Below are positions 50,901 through 60,013 of a stretch of 64,000 bases of DNA, one piece after another. The number at the start of each line of letters is the position of its first letter. The stretch's first letter is position 1. The stretch covers positions 2,418,001 through 2,482,000 of the forward strand of contig CP159477.1 of the NCBI GenBank assembly GCA_042140185.1. The letters are read 5' to 3'. Position numbers and translations under genes: made by a program. The notes under the pieces are model-generated. The model was given only the letters and a program-made list of their open reading frames with translations. It was not told where the DNA came from and searched no databases. The DNA comes from JANSXG01 sp024743075. Lineage in GTDB: Bacteria > Planctomycetota > Phycisphaerae > Phycisphaerales > UBA1924.

Positions 50901-52255
50901 ACGAGCCGGACCTCGCGCTCATCGAACTGCACCCGCCCTTCGATGTTCTCGATCGGGTACGGATACTCGGCAAACCTGCCCGAACCGTTGGAGATGTTCA
51001 GGATTCCCTCGGTCACGGTTCGCCCAGGGGACCCGTCGGAGCCCCGACCGCGCGACACCCGCACGAAGCCGGCCAGTTCCGCCTGCGGCTCGAGAAACCG
51101 GTCCATCACACGCACCATCAGCGGCGGCGCAAACCGGTTCAACCCGCCCTCATCCGCGAACGTGAACCGATCGGTTTCGATCTGCGCCCGGTACGACGAG
51201 TCGAAGCTGTACGAGTCGTACTGCATCGTCACCCGACACGCGAGTTCTTCGATCGCGCCGGCCAGATCAGCGGTAAACCCGCTCTGCGCGAACACGATCG
51301 AACCGCGCACGTCCCGCATCTGCAGCATCTCGCGTCGGCTGCCACCGGGCGCGCCGTCGTCGGCCACCGTCATCGGAATCAGCAGGTCCACATCGCGCGG
51401 CGTCAGACGAACCGCGAGACCCTCGGCCGGCCCGTAGGTGAACGTCGCGTCGTCGATCGCCCCGCGCACATCGAGCGCCTGCCAGAATTCCCTGATCCGC
51501 GTCGGCGCCGTGCGCGAAGACCACTCGGCGAGGTCGAGCCCGGTCAGCGTCAGCACCACCTCCCCGCTCGACTGATCAATGGACCCGACCAGCCGCGCGC
51601 CGGCACCGTCGACCGCGGAAGGCATCTCCGCGAGCTCGATCGAGTACCGGCGCGGAGCGTCGGCGCGCTCCACCATCTGCCCCTCAAGATTCAGCGTGGT
51701 CAACCGCGTGTACGAAGCCGCCGTCCCCGGCCCCGTCGGCCTGTGCTCGCCGAGTTCGATCGTCGCCCCGCGCAGTTCGATCCTCGGGTAGCCGCCGCTC
51801 ATCCCGCTCCCGGTCCGCGGCCGCAACCGCGAAAGATTCACCTCGCTCGTGTCCTCGTCCAGCGACACCCGCACCGTCGCGTCGTTCAACTCCATTGCGG
51901 TAATCGGGCTCTGACCGGAAAGCAGCAGCCCCCAGTCGATCTGCGCACGCAGTTGATCCGCACGCAGATACTCGGCGGCCTCTCCCTCCAGCCCGTTCAG
52001 ACGCAACGACAGGTCGCGGACCACGAGTTCGCCGTCCATGGACACGCGGCACGAACCCGCGCTCGCCGTCCCGCCCAGACGCCCCTCGATCTGCCCCATC
52101 ACGATCCAGCCCAGCATCGGCGTCTGCGTCACCGTGAGGACGCCGAGGACGACGACGATCGCACCGATAACGGTCCATCGCACAAGGCGTTTGCGCCAGG
52201 TCCGGCGCATGCGCGGCGGACGGCGTCGGGATGACTCGCTGGCTGAGGAAACCAT
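47932..52255 (-). CDS. Large AsmA/YhdP-like membrane protein (three frame breaks)
   Basis: The protein (about 1440 residues once restored) has one N-terminal transmembrane helix (WTVIGAIVVVLGVLTVTQTP) then a long, repetitive beta-strand body with motifs such as VRDLSLRLNGLEGEAAEY and SGLDFGRLLAEVSRDPAG. The C-terminal part (SVSIKGSGTMTLPDLGLDLTFTTVVLRDVSLL) resembles the AsmA/YhdP family, whose members form long lipid-transport grooves between membranes. Breaks lie near 50190, 49812 and 48535; each change of frame joins matching repeats. The first is repaired by one C and the second by removing a G from GGGGG. Family is fair, role in lipid transport is inference. Confidence 0.72.
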
Positions 52256-52433
52256 CGTTTGGATCGTAAGGCCCGCCGTTCTCGGACGCACCGCCGTTCA
52301 CACGCGACGGCCGCTCGCTCTGCGTCGGTATACTCCGATCCAGCGTCGCCAGATGCGACTCCGACACCCCCTGCAGCGGGCCCGGCCCCCGGCGCAGGCG
52401 TCTGATCCGCCCAAAGCAGCCGAATCACATCAA

Positions 52434-52804
52434 GCGCTCGTAGCTCAGCAGGATAGAGCAGCGGTTTCCTTCTTTATGACACGAAGAGGGGCCCCCGAAG
52501 GAAACAACGGGAGGCGAACCGGGTGAACTCGGGGAAGCCCACACGGATCCCAGCGATCCACGGGTAATCCCGAGCCGAGCCGCCGACGGGGCGGGTGAGC
52601 CAATTCACCCAGTCGGCGGAAGGTGTAGAGACCAGCGGGTGAGCCGCCCCGGCGATACCCCCGCACCGCATGGGCGTTGAGCCCATCGGAAGCGCCCGGC
52701 ACCCCACCGGCCAACGGGCCGCGGGTGAAGAGATGGTCCGGTCCCGCGGGAAACCGCGGGGTGAGCTGAAACCGCAGGTCGGAGGTTCGAGTCCTCCCGG
52801 CGCG
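52434..52804 (+). tRNA. tRNA-Arg (CCT anticodon), split by a group I intron
   Basis: Exon 1 (52434-52470) has the acceptor start GCGCTCG, D-arm GCTC/GAGC and anticodon-stem half GCGGT, ending in TTCCT. Exon 2 (52769-52804) continues with AA, ACCGC, variable loop AGGTC, T-arm GGAGG/CCTCC with TTCGAGT. The anticodon is CCT. The 3' acceptor strand reads CGGCGC where CGGGCGC is needed to pair with GCGCTCG, so one G seems to be missing near 52799. The CCA is not encoded. Confidence 0.88.
52471..52768 (+). ncRNA. Group I self-splicing intron in tRNA-Arg(CCT)
   Basis: The 298-nt intron interrupts the anticodon loop just after the anticodon. P1 forms between exon CCT plus intron TCTT and the internal guide AAGAGGG (52483-52489), with the required U-G pair at the splice site. 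The intron ends with G (52768). Core elements like those of the Azoarcus tRNA intron are visible: GGTGAACTCGGGGAAGCCC (52522-52540), GGTAATCCCGAGCC (52563), AGGTGTAGAGACCAG (52621), and P7 pairing GACCA (52630-52634) with TGGTC (52734-52738). No open frame of useful size is present, so there is no homing endonuclease. Confidence 0.92.
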
Positions 52805-53065
52805 CTTCAACCCGTCGGCCCCGCGTGTAACCCCGTCCCGGACCCACAAATAGTGCGTTCAATCCCATGACACGGGAATACACCGAAGTGAACCCGGCGT
52901 TGTGGCGACGGTATAAGATGCGAAGCGAGGTCCGGTGGGCCTCATTTCAGGGAAAAGACGCACACAGTTTGCGGGCAATCTACCCGAGCGTACGCTTGGA
53001 AGACTCGACGCAGCGTCCGTATCGCGACGCCGCGGCTGAATCGCAGCAGCGAAAGAGGAGCAGAG

Positions 53066-54517
53066 ATGGCAGACACAAACGAGACAGCAGCCGGCGCAGT
53101 CCCGGTCGGACGCATCGCCGGCGTCGTCGTCCTTACCGGGGCGGTCGTCGCATTGGCGGTCGTCGCCATGACAAATAAGGCGCCGGACGTCGATCCGAAC
53201 GCGGGCCAGACCCAGCAGGTCTCCAACCAGTCCGCTCCAGTCGAGCCCGATGAGCGCGCCGACGCGCTCGCCAAGGCCGACCTCAGCGACAGTCGCATCA
53301 CCCCTGAACTCACCCAGGCCCTCACGCAGGGCAACCAGGAAGAGTTCAACGCCGCCATGGATCAGCTCAAGCAGATCCTCGCCGAACGCGAAACGGATCG
53401 CGATGCGAACACCGCCGATCAGGACTCTCGCGCCGCCCAGAAGGCCGCCGCCCTCGCACGCGCCGACCAGAAAGTGCGGAACGCCAACACCACGCCGCAG
53501 GGCCCGGCCACCTCGCCCGCCAACCCGAACGCCAAGATCAACTTCAAATCGATGGAGGTCGATTTCGGCGACGTCTACAGCACCAACCCGGTCCCCGGCA
53601 CCTTCGAGTTCACCAGCGCCGGCACCGAGGACCTCATCATCGAGCAGGTCCGCACGACCTGCGGCTGCACCTCTGCCAACGCAGCCGAACTCCGCAACTC
53701 GCGATGGGAGCCCGGCACGGGCGCGTCGATCGACTTCACCTTCACCCCGGCCCAGAAAGCCGGCCTGCAGTCGAAGAACATCATCGTCATCACCAACTCC
53801 GAAGAGAACCGCACGATCAGCCTGACGCTCAAGGCCAACTACATCCCGGCGGTCAAGACATCCTCCCAGACCGCGACCTTCGGACGGGTGGAGGCCGGCA
53901 ACATCGGTCAGGCCCGAGTCGTCCTCGAATCGCGCGATCCCAATTTCCAGTTCAAGAACTTCGATCTCGGTGACGCCGCGGGCGACTACACCTGGTCCTA
54001 CACCAAACTCGAGTCCGTGAGCGAGGACTACCCCAGCCGCGGCCAGCTCCTCATCCAGACCAAGCCCGACGCGACCATCGGTCAGATCAACCGGGTGATC
54101 GGGCGCATGATCGTCATGAGCACCGAAGGCGACTCCGCCGAGCAGTCCGAGCTCGAGTTCAACGTCGTCCTCCGAGGCGAAATCGTTGGTCAGCTCGAGG
54201 TCGAGCCGACCTTCGGCCGCTCGCCGCTCGCCGAACCCGGCACCGCGTTCGAGCACCAGATCGTGGTGACCTCTCGGAAGGGCGAGCCCTTCCAGATCAC
54301 CGATGTGAAGCTCGCGCAAGGTGAGATCACCGACTTCGAGTTCGAAGTCTCGCCCGTCGAGGGCCAGAACGGCTCCGCGTACAACGTCACCGTCCGCGGC
54401 AAGGCCCCGCAGCGGGCCGGCGGCTACATGGGCAAGGTGGAGATCTACTCCGACATCGAGAACCACGGCCCCATGCCGTTCCAGTTCTCCGGCGTGCTCC
54501 GAGCCTCTCGCCAGTGA
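53066..54517 (+). CDS. DUF1573 domain protein
   Basis: The 483-residue protein has an N-terminal transmembrane anchor (IAGVVVLTGAVVALAVVAM), a charged helical linker of ~100 residues, then a DUF1573 domain with its hallmark VRTTCGCTSANAAE near residue 205 preceded by MEVDFGDVYSTNPVPGTF. Two more Ig-like (abnormal-spindle type) domains follow (TATFGRVEAGNIGQARV near 270; EPTFGRSPLAEPGTAFEHQI near 375). Proteins of this type are exported and common in planctomycetes and Bacteroidetes. No enzymatic role is known. Confidence 0.87.
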   Translation: MADTNETAAGAVPVGRIAGVVVLTGAVVALAVVAMTNKAPDVDPNAGQTQQVSNQSAPVEPDERADALAKADLSDSRITPELTQALTQGNQEEFNAAMDQLKQILAERETDRDANTADQDSRAAQKAAALARADQKVRNANTTPQGPATSPANPNAKINFKSMEVDFGDVYSTNPVPGTFEFTSAGTEDLIIEQVRTTCGCTSANAAELRNSRWEPGTGASIDFTFTPAQKAGLQSKNIIVITNSEENRTISLTLKANYIPAVKTSSQTATFGRVEAGNIGQARVVLESRDPNFQFKNFDLGDAAGDYTWSYTKLESVSEDYPSRGQLLIQTKPDATIGQINRVIGRMIVMSTEGDSAEQSELEFNVVLRGEIVGQLEVEPTFGRSPLAEPGTAFEHQIVVTSRKGEPFQITDVKLAQGEITDFEFEVSPVEGQNGSAYNVTVRGKAPQRAGGYMGKVEIYSDIENHGPMPFQFSGVLRASRQ

Positions 54518-54544
54518 TCAACTGAACATCACCCGCTCCATCTC

Positions 54545-54580
54545 AGGGGCGACCTTCCGGTCGCCCCTGTTGCGTTTTGG
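54545..54580 (+). terminator. Rho-independent terminator of the DUF1573 gene
   Basis: A ten-bp stem AGGGGCGACC/GGTCGCCCCT (54545-54554 with 54559-54568) has a four-base loop and is followed by GTTGCGTTTT, ending 28-60 bases after the stop. Confidence 0.8.
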
Positions 54581-54711
54581 CAGCGCTCGCCTCGCATCAA
54601 TGTGGCGTGGACGCAGCACCGATAACACCGCCGACAGCCCGAACACCGCTTCAAACAACTCCAACACGGGCCTCGACTCCTGGCACACGCGCTGTATCGT
54701 CTGAGATAGGC

Positions 54712-55068
54712 ATGCTTTGCGCAAACTCCCAGACTCGACTCCGCGTTCTCGCCGGCCTTGGCCTCCTGGCTCTCGGCATCGGGGTCGGCTGCGCCCGCAC
54801 GCCCGAAGCTCCTTTCACGGCGGAAGTACGGACGACCGCCCGCGCTTCGACCCTGGTCTTTTCCTCGGCTCCGGTCCGGAACTGGCACGCGTCGAACACC
54901 GGCGAGCCCGGCGTCGGCCTGATCGCCGCGGACCGCTACGAATTCTCACGCAACGACGCCCGGCTCACGCCACAGACCCGAGGTCCGGTCCTCGCGACCC
55001 GACAGTGGCCTGAACCCCCACGCCCGATCGAGCGTCCCGTCCGATTCTGGCGCTGGCAACGGCGCTGA
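54712..55068 (+). CDS. Small lipoprotein of unknown function
   Basis: This predicts 118 residues from ATG 54712, with a lipoprotein signal (VLAGLGLLALGIGVGC) and a Pro/Arg-rich mature region with no recognised domain (PPRPIERPVRFWRW at the C-terminus). GAGATAGG precedes the ATG. The upstream in-frame extension has no better signal. Confidence 0.6.
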   Translation: MLCANSQTRLRVLAGLGLLALGIGVGCARTPEAPFTAEVRTTARASTLVFSSAPVRNWHASNTGEPGVGLIAADRYEFSRNDARLTPQTRGPVLATRQWPEPPRPIERPVRFWRWQRR

Positions 55069-55176
55069 TCGACCGATCCGGCCCGCCACGAAGCCGCTCT
55101 TTTCTACCTGTTTCACAATGGGCAATCCGATCGCCAGCCGAGGTGTGGAAAGGTCAGGATCCTCACAAGTGTTTCA

Positions 55177-55205
55177 TTGACTGGGAGTTGTGCGCGTGCC
55201 ATACT
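55177..55205 (+). promoter_or_regulatory. Sigma70-like promoter before the HU gene
   Basis: TTGACT (55177-55182) and CATACT (55200-55205) are separated by 17 bases, giving a ~170-base 5' leader before the HU start. The 310 bases between 55069 and 55378 show no other gene. Confidence 0.6.
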
Positions 55206-55378
55206 ACACCGCGACGCGTGGCGTCCGACCCGTCCAGCCACGCATCGGTTTGTAACCGTCCGACCGGACGCCGGGCCCAAGGCGGCGAAGAACGCTTGCC
55301 GGCGTCCAAATTGCTGTTCGTCTGCGCCATGTGCTGATTACGAGCGACCAGCAAGGACCATCCAGGGAGACTCTGACC

Positions 55379-55741
55379 ATGGCGACAATCACCAAGAAAG
55401 ACCTGATCGACCGGATCGCCGAAAAGACCGGCCAGAAGCGGGTCGTGGTGAAGTCCACCGTTCAGGAGTTCCTCGACGAGGTGATCGTCGAGCTCGGAAA
55501 GGGCAATCGCCTTGAGTTCCGCGATTTCGGTGTTTTCGAGATCCGCAAGCGCGAAGCCCGACTCGCCCAGAACCCCAAGACTCTCGAACCCGTCCCGGTA
55601 CCCGCCAAGAACGTGGTGAAGTTCAAGGTCGGACGTCGCATGCAGTCCTCCGTCGACGACGAGGTCGAGACCGACACCGCGAGCAACGGCAAGCCCAAGA
55701 TTGTCACGAACATCAAGCCGGGCACGAAGTCCAAGGCCTGA
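55379..55741 (+). CDS. HU/IHF family DNA-binding protein
   Basis: The 120-residue protein has the HU fold: ITKKDLIDRIAEKTGQKRVVVKSTVQEFLDEVIVEL, then RLEFRDFGVFEIRKREARLAQNPKTLEPVPVPAKNVVKFKVGRRM, where Pro tips the DNA-bending arm (residues 62-75). It adds a 30-residue C-terminal tail (PKIVTNIKPGTKSKA) that is longer and more basic than E. coli HU. It packages DNA and bends it in the nucleoid. AGGGAG precedes the ATG; an upstream promoter is listed. Confidence 0.95.
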   Translation: MATITKKDLIDRIAEKTGQKRVVVKSTVQEFLDEVIVELGKGNRLEFRDFGVFEIRKREARLAQNPKTLEPVPVPAKNVVKFKVGRRMQSSVDDEVETDTASNGKPKIVTNIKPGTKSKA

Positions 55742-55893
55742 TCCGACGACGATCCGACCGACGCTGCCACAGCAATCCAGACCGCTTCCCATGAGCCCGC
55801 GCCGATCCGCCCGGGCTCATTTGGTATCCTGTCCGATCTGCCCGCTTCGTTGGCCAACCCCCGTCTACTCCCCGCGATCCCGGAGATCGATCC

Positions 55894-57006
55894 ATGACCG
55901 TCGCCACCAGCAACAGCATCCTCGAGCACCTCGGCTCCGAGGCCGACGCCCTCCTCGGCTACTCCTGCACGGGCATCAAGAAGGACCAGATCCACGCCCC
56001 GGGACCCGACTTCGTCGATCGCGTGCTCGCGATCACCGACCGCCCGGCTCCGGTCCTGCGAAACTTCCAGACCATGATGAACCACGGGCGCCTCGGCGGC
56101 ACGGGCTACATGTCCATCCTGCCCGTGGACCAAGGCATCGAGCACTCCGCCGGCGCGAGCTTCGCCCCCAACCCGATCTACTTCGACCCCGAAAAGATCG
56201 TCGAACTCGCCTACGAGGGTGGCTGCAACGCCGTCGCGTCGACCCTCGGAGTCCTCGGATCCTGCGCCCGCAAGTGGGCCCACAAGATCCCGTTCATGGT
56301 CAAGCTCAACCACAACGAGCTCATGACCTACCCGAACAAGTTCGACCAGCGCAAGTTCGCCAGCGTCCGCCAGGCGTACGAGATGGGCGCGGTCTCCGTC
56401 GGCGCGACGATCTACTTCGGCAGCGATGAGTCCACCCGCCAGATCGAGGAAATCTCCGCCGCCTTCGAAGAGGCCCACTCCTACGGCCTCGTCACCGTCC
56501 TCTGGTGCTACATACGCAACGAGGCCTTCAACCAGAAGAAGAACGGCGGCAAGGACAACCACACCGCCTCCGACCTCACCGCACAGGCCAACCACCTCGG
56601 CGTCACCATTCAGGCCGACATCATCAAGCAGAAACTCCCCAGCCACACCGGCGGCTACGCGGCGCTCAACATGGGCGATTCCGGATACGGCAAGTTCGAC
56701 AAGCGCATTTACACCGAGCTCTCCGGAGCCGACGAGAACGGCAGCGGCGGAAACCTGATCGAACTCACCCGCTACCAGATCGCCAACTGCTACATGGGAC
56801 GCAGCCCCCTGCTCAACTCCGGTGGCGCCAGCAGCGGCAAGGGCGACCTCGCCGAGGCCGTCAAGACCGCCGTCATCAACAAACGAGCCGGCGGCATCGG
56901 GCTGATTTCCGGACGCAAAGCCTTCCAGCGCCCGATGAACGAGGGCGTCCAGCTGCTCAACGCCATTCAGGACGTGTACGCCGACGAGAGCATCTCGATC
57001 GCCTGA
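55894..57006 (+). CDS. fbaB: Class I fructose-bisphosphate aldolase (FbaB/DhnA type)
   Basis: The 370-residue protein matches the archaeal-type class I aldolase (FbaB/DhnA): SILPVDQGIEHSAGASFAPNP near residue 72, VASTLGVLG near 112, PFMVKLNHNELMTYP near 131 (Schiff-base region), VSVGATIYFGSD near 168, TVLWCYIRN near 203, and the phosphate-binding GGIGLISGRKAF near 332. It reversibly cleaves fructose-1,6-bisphosphate in glycolysis and gluconeogenesis. Lies 152 bases after the HU gene. Confidence 0.95.
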   Translation: MTVATSNSILEHLGSEADALLGYSCTGIKKDQIHAPGPDFVDRVLAITDRPAPVLRNFQTMMNHGRLGGTGYMSILPVDQGIEHSAGASFAPNPIYFDPEKIVELAYEGGCNAVASTLGVLGSCARKWAHKIPFMVKLNHNELMTYPNKFDQRKFASVRQAYEMGAVSVGATIYFGSDESTRQIEEISAAFEEAHSYGLVTVLWCYIRNEAFNQKKNGGKDNHTASDLTAQANHLGVTIQADIIKQKLPSHTGGYAALNMGDSGYGKFDKRIYTELSGADENGSGGNLIELTRYQIANCYMGRSPLLNSGGASSGKGDLAEAVKTAVINKRAGGIGLISGRKAFQRPMNEGVQLLNAIQDVYADESISIA

Positions 57007-57312
57007 CGACCTCGGAATTGCGGTTAGACACAAATAGGTACGATTTCGCGGAATAACCACCATGTACAGGTGGTTTGCTGAGGGCTGCGCACCACGCACT
57101 AATACCTGAATGCATCTCGCAGGTGATCACCAGAACCCGGTATTGGTATCACCATGCAAAGATACGGGGATTCGCACTCGATCGCCCGGTTCTCGAACGT
57201 CCGCTGTGGACCGAGAATCGCCGGATGCCTTGGAGCATTCGGCGGAAAAAGCGCCAGCGCAGGGTGCACACACAGGGGGTCATCAACGGCCCGCCGGGAG
57301 GAGATTTTTAAG
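57007..57312. other. 306-base leader region before the PAS-LuxR gene
   Basis: No gene is seen here. An inverted repeat AACCACC/GGTGGTT (57055-57061 with 57069-57075) with a seven-base loop may stop the aldolase transcript, but its T run is short. A second imperfect repeat around 57122-57154 contains GGTGATCACC and GGTATCACC. Both could be regulatory sites for the downstream regulator. Confidence 0.4.
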
Positions 57313-58139
57313 ATGAAGCAGGCAGAGGAGGTGCCTGAAGCTTCGAACGCTGCCCATATGAACATCGTGAACGCCGAGTCCTTCTTCGAGACGCTCAACG
57401 CGCGTGTCGGAGGGCGACTCGTCGTTGACGAGGACGGGCAGGTACTCGAAGCAAACGCGCAGTCCGAACGGGTACTCCGAGGATCAAGCAACAAGACAGA
57501 GATGGTCGGCCGGAATATCAAAGAGCTCTTCGGCTCCGATTTCGCCCAGGACCGCCTCCGCCTCATCCGCGAGTGCATCAAGGCGAACCGCCCGCTCTAC
57601 TTCTGCGCAATGGTCCGCGGCGTCTGGTCTCACATTCTGTACGAACCGCTGACGGACGCCGGCAACGGCAAGCCCGGCGTCATCGCGACGACGTACGGCA
57701 TGCTCGCCCAGCTCCACTCGCTTCCCGAGAGCGCCGATGTCCGGCTGTCCCGAGCGAACGTCCACGACCTCGGCCCGCTCGCGAATCTCACCCGGCGCGA
57801 ACTTCAGGTGCTGAAGATGATCGGCGACGGTTACTCCGCCGCGACGATCGCCGAGCAGCTCTTCCGCAGCAAGCGGACGATCCAGTGGCACCGTGCATCG
57901 CTCGGTGCAAGCTCGGAGTGACAAACCGGGTGATGCTCGCCCAGATCGCCTACGCCGCTGGTCTTCCCGAGTTCGACGTGGACCAGGTCTACGACCTGTT
58001 GCACAACAAGAAGACCTCGCGCAAGCCAAAGAAGAACCCGGCCCGCCTCAAGGAGCTCGCCGCAGGTACCGATTCCCCGCCCGCCGTGCGCCCGAAGCAG
58101 AACGGGGCCGTACCCGAGGGACCACCGGCGAGCGACTGA
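57313..58139 (+). CDS. PAS domain LuxR-type transcriptional regulator (frame broken near 57905)
   Basis: The protein starts with a PAS-like sensor (residues about 30-125: RVGGRLVVDEDGQVLEANAQSERVL; EMVGRNIKELFG) and then a LuxR/GerE helix-turn-helix: LANLTRRELQVLKMIGDGYSAATIAEQLFRSKRTIQWHRASLG. At 57905 the frame breaks; the other frame continues KLGVTNRVMLAQIAYAAGL, completing the HTH, plus a basic tail with KKTSRKPKKNPARLKEL. One missing base restores about 275 residues. GGGAGGAG precedes the ATG. No phosphoacceptor domain is present, so it should sense a ligand or redox state directly. Confidence 0.82.
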
Positions 58140-58166
58140 GCCCGCCTCCGCCGGTACGCTGAGCCC

Positions 58167-58922
58167 ATGCACGCCACGCACACCGACGACTACTGCCCCC
58201 TCGACGACGAGACCTCGCAAATCCAGATCGAAGCCGTACTCCGTCGCGCAGCCGAACTGGAAGGTTGTGTACTCGACATCGGCTGCGGCGACGGGCGGAT
58301 CGCGATCCCGCTGGCCCGCGCTGGCCACGCCGTGCTCGCGATCGACTCCGACCCGCTCGCCCTCGAGGTCCTGCGCCGGGCGCTCCGCGAAGAATCCGAG
58401 GCCACCCGGTCGCGCGTGACGCTGCTTCACACAGAGGCCTCGTCCCTGAGCGCCGAATCACTCCGCACCGCCGCTCCGTCGCCGATCGCCATGGCGGTCT
58501 GTGTCGGCCACACCTTCCTGCTCCTCCACGACCCGCTCGACGCGCTCGCGCTGATGCGGACGCTGGCATCGACCCTGGAGCCCGGCGCCGCGCTGCTCGT
58601 GGACGACTTCCCGCATGAGCTCTGGTTCGATGTCAGCGAAGGCAACTGGCAGTCGGGCATCGCCGAGATGCAGCCCGACGACGACTCCGAGCCCGAACTG
58701 TGGCAGATGGTCTGGCAGCCGGGCGACCCCGTGATCGCGCTCAGACGCGGCGGCGATGTCGACCCCGACAGCATCGAGATCCTGCCGAGCGACCGGCTCC
58801 ATCGCCTCTACTCGATGGGCGAGCTCCGCCTCCTGTGCGCGTGCTCCGGCTTCGATGAGCCGGTCCGAGTCGTCGAAGACGCGCTCATCGAAATGCCTCT
58901 CCTGCCCGCGTCCGACCGATAA
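58167..58922 (+). CDS. SAM-dependent methyltransferase
   Basis: The 251-residue protein has motif I VLDIGCGDGRIAIPLARAGH near residue 36, motif II VLAIDSDPLALEVLRRAL near 56, and a later IAMAVCVGHTFLLLHDP near 104. It resembles Methyltransf_25-type enzymes acting on small substrates or a quinone-like ring. It starts 27 bases after the PAS-LuxR stop and may share its transcript. Confidence 0.87.
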   Translation: MHATHTDDYCPLDDETSQIQIEAVLRRAAELEGCVLDIGCGDGRIAIPLARAGHAVLAIDSDPLALEVLRRALREESEATRSRVTLLHTEASSLSAESLRTAAPSPIAMAVCVGHTFLLLHDPLDALALMRTLASTLEPGAALLVDDFPHELWFDVSEGNWQSGIAEMQPDDDSEPELWQMVWQPGDPVIALRRGGDVDPDSIEILPSDRLHRLYSMGELRLLCACSGFDEPVRVVEDALIEMPLLPASDR

Positions 58923-59068
58923 GCCCGCCCCAATTCCTGTCGCACGGATGCCACCATGCGAATCCGGCACTCTTGCGTGGTCGGCGATCAACCGCCGTCG
59001 CGAGCCGGCCGATGCACCCGAAGAGCTCACGGCTCATTCATCCATCGCTCAAGACCAGGAGCAATGCC

Positions 59069-59974
59069 GTGCCCGCGACACGATCGAGAACCGAGAACTG
59101 GCAGCGCAGCCTCGAGCAGATTCATCAGCGGGGCGGCGCACTCGAGATCACCCTCCCTCGCTACATCGGCAAGACGGAGGCCGGTGTTCCCACGGTCACC
59201 GAAGACGAACCGGGCTCCGCCAAAAACATCATCTGGCGCGTCCGCATCCTCGACATGGACAACGCCTCGATCACCGTGGACCAGCCGATGGTGCTGGGGC
59301 GGACCATCGATCTCAAAGAAAACATCAACCTCGTCGGCATCATCGCCGTCGGCCAGAACCGGTGGATGTTCCGCACCAGGGTCCTGGCCAAGGTGAACAT
59401 CGAAGCGAGCGGTGGGCACAACGCCATCGTGGGGCTACGCCTCAAGATGCCCACCGATGTCGAGCGCTGCCAGCGTCGCAACTTCTACCGCGTCTCGACC
59501 GTCGGCCTCGACCTCCCGGTCGTCACCATGTACCCGCTGATCGACCTGCGCAGCGCGATCATCGCCGAGACCGCCTGTCGCGATGAGATCTTCGCGTTCA
59601 GGGATCGGGCGCTCGCCGGCAAGATCGGACCGGACGGCCCGCTGTCGCTGAAACGCCCCGAAGTCGGCCCGCCCATGGGAGCACGCCTGATGAACATCGG
59701 CGGCGGCGGCGCGGGTGTCCTCCTCGACCAGATCGGTCAAACCGGGCTCGACACACACCAGGCGTTCTGGCTCAACATCGACCTGAACCCCGAGGTCCCC
59801 GTCCCGGTGGGGGTCGTTGCCCGTCTGCGCCACACGCACATCGACTCGCTCCAACGGATCTACGCCGGCCTCGCGTTCGAGTTCTCGCACAACCCCAGCT
59901 ACGAGAAGGTGATCGTGGATCAGTTGTGCGAGTACGTCGCCATCGTCCAGCGTCGCCAGCTCCGCAACGAGTGA
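59069..59974 (+). CDS. YcgR-like PilZ domain protein (degenerate c-di-GMP motif)
   Basis: About 301 residues from a GTG at 59069, chosen because AGGAG lies seven bases upstream. The N-terminal ~115 residues look like a YcgR-N flagellar-brake domain (DMDNASITVDQPMVLGRTIDLKENINL). The C-terminal PilZ domain begins CQRRNFYRVSTVGLDLPV near residue 133, giving the RxxxR box, but the second box reads MNIGGGGAGVLL, with Gly where the usual D/NxSxxG has Ser. It may bind c-di-GMP weakly or not at all. No flagellar gene is nearby. Confidence 0.75.
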   Translation: MPATRSRTENWQRSLEQIHQRGGALEITLPRYIGKTEAGVPTVTEDEPGSAKNIIWRVRILDMDNASITVDQPMVLGRTIDLKENINLVGIIAVGQNRWMFRTRVLAKVNIEASGGHNAIVGLRLKMPTDVERCQRRNFYRVSTVGLDLPVVTMYPLIDLRSAIIAETACRDEIFAFRDRALAGKIGPDGPLSLKRPEVGPPMGARLMNIGGGGAGVLLDQIGQTGLDTHQAFWLNIDLNPEVPVPVGVVARLRHTHIDSLQRIYAGLAFEFSHNPSYEKVIVDQLCEYVAIVQRRQLRNE

Positions 59975-60013
59975 CCCCTTCAATCAACGGCGACCGGCTC
60001 GTACACTGATTCC

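Noticed and set aside
52471..52768. Archaeal-type bulge-helix-bulge tRNA intron, or a group II intron
   Set aside because: The P1 guide pairing, terminal G and P7 pairing define a group I intron; no domain V or bulge-helix-bulge is visible.
52859..54466. 535-residue open frame on the minus strand opposite the DUF1573 gene
   Set aside because: The TTCGCTS hallmark and membrane anchor lie on the plus strand; the opposite frame has no motif.
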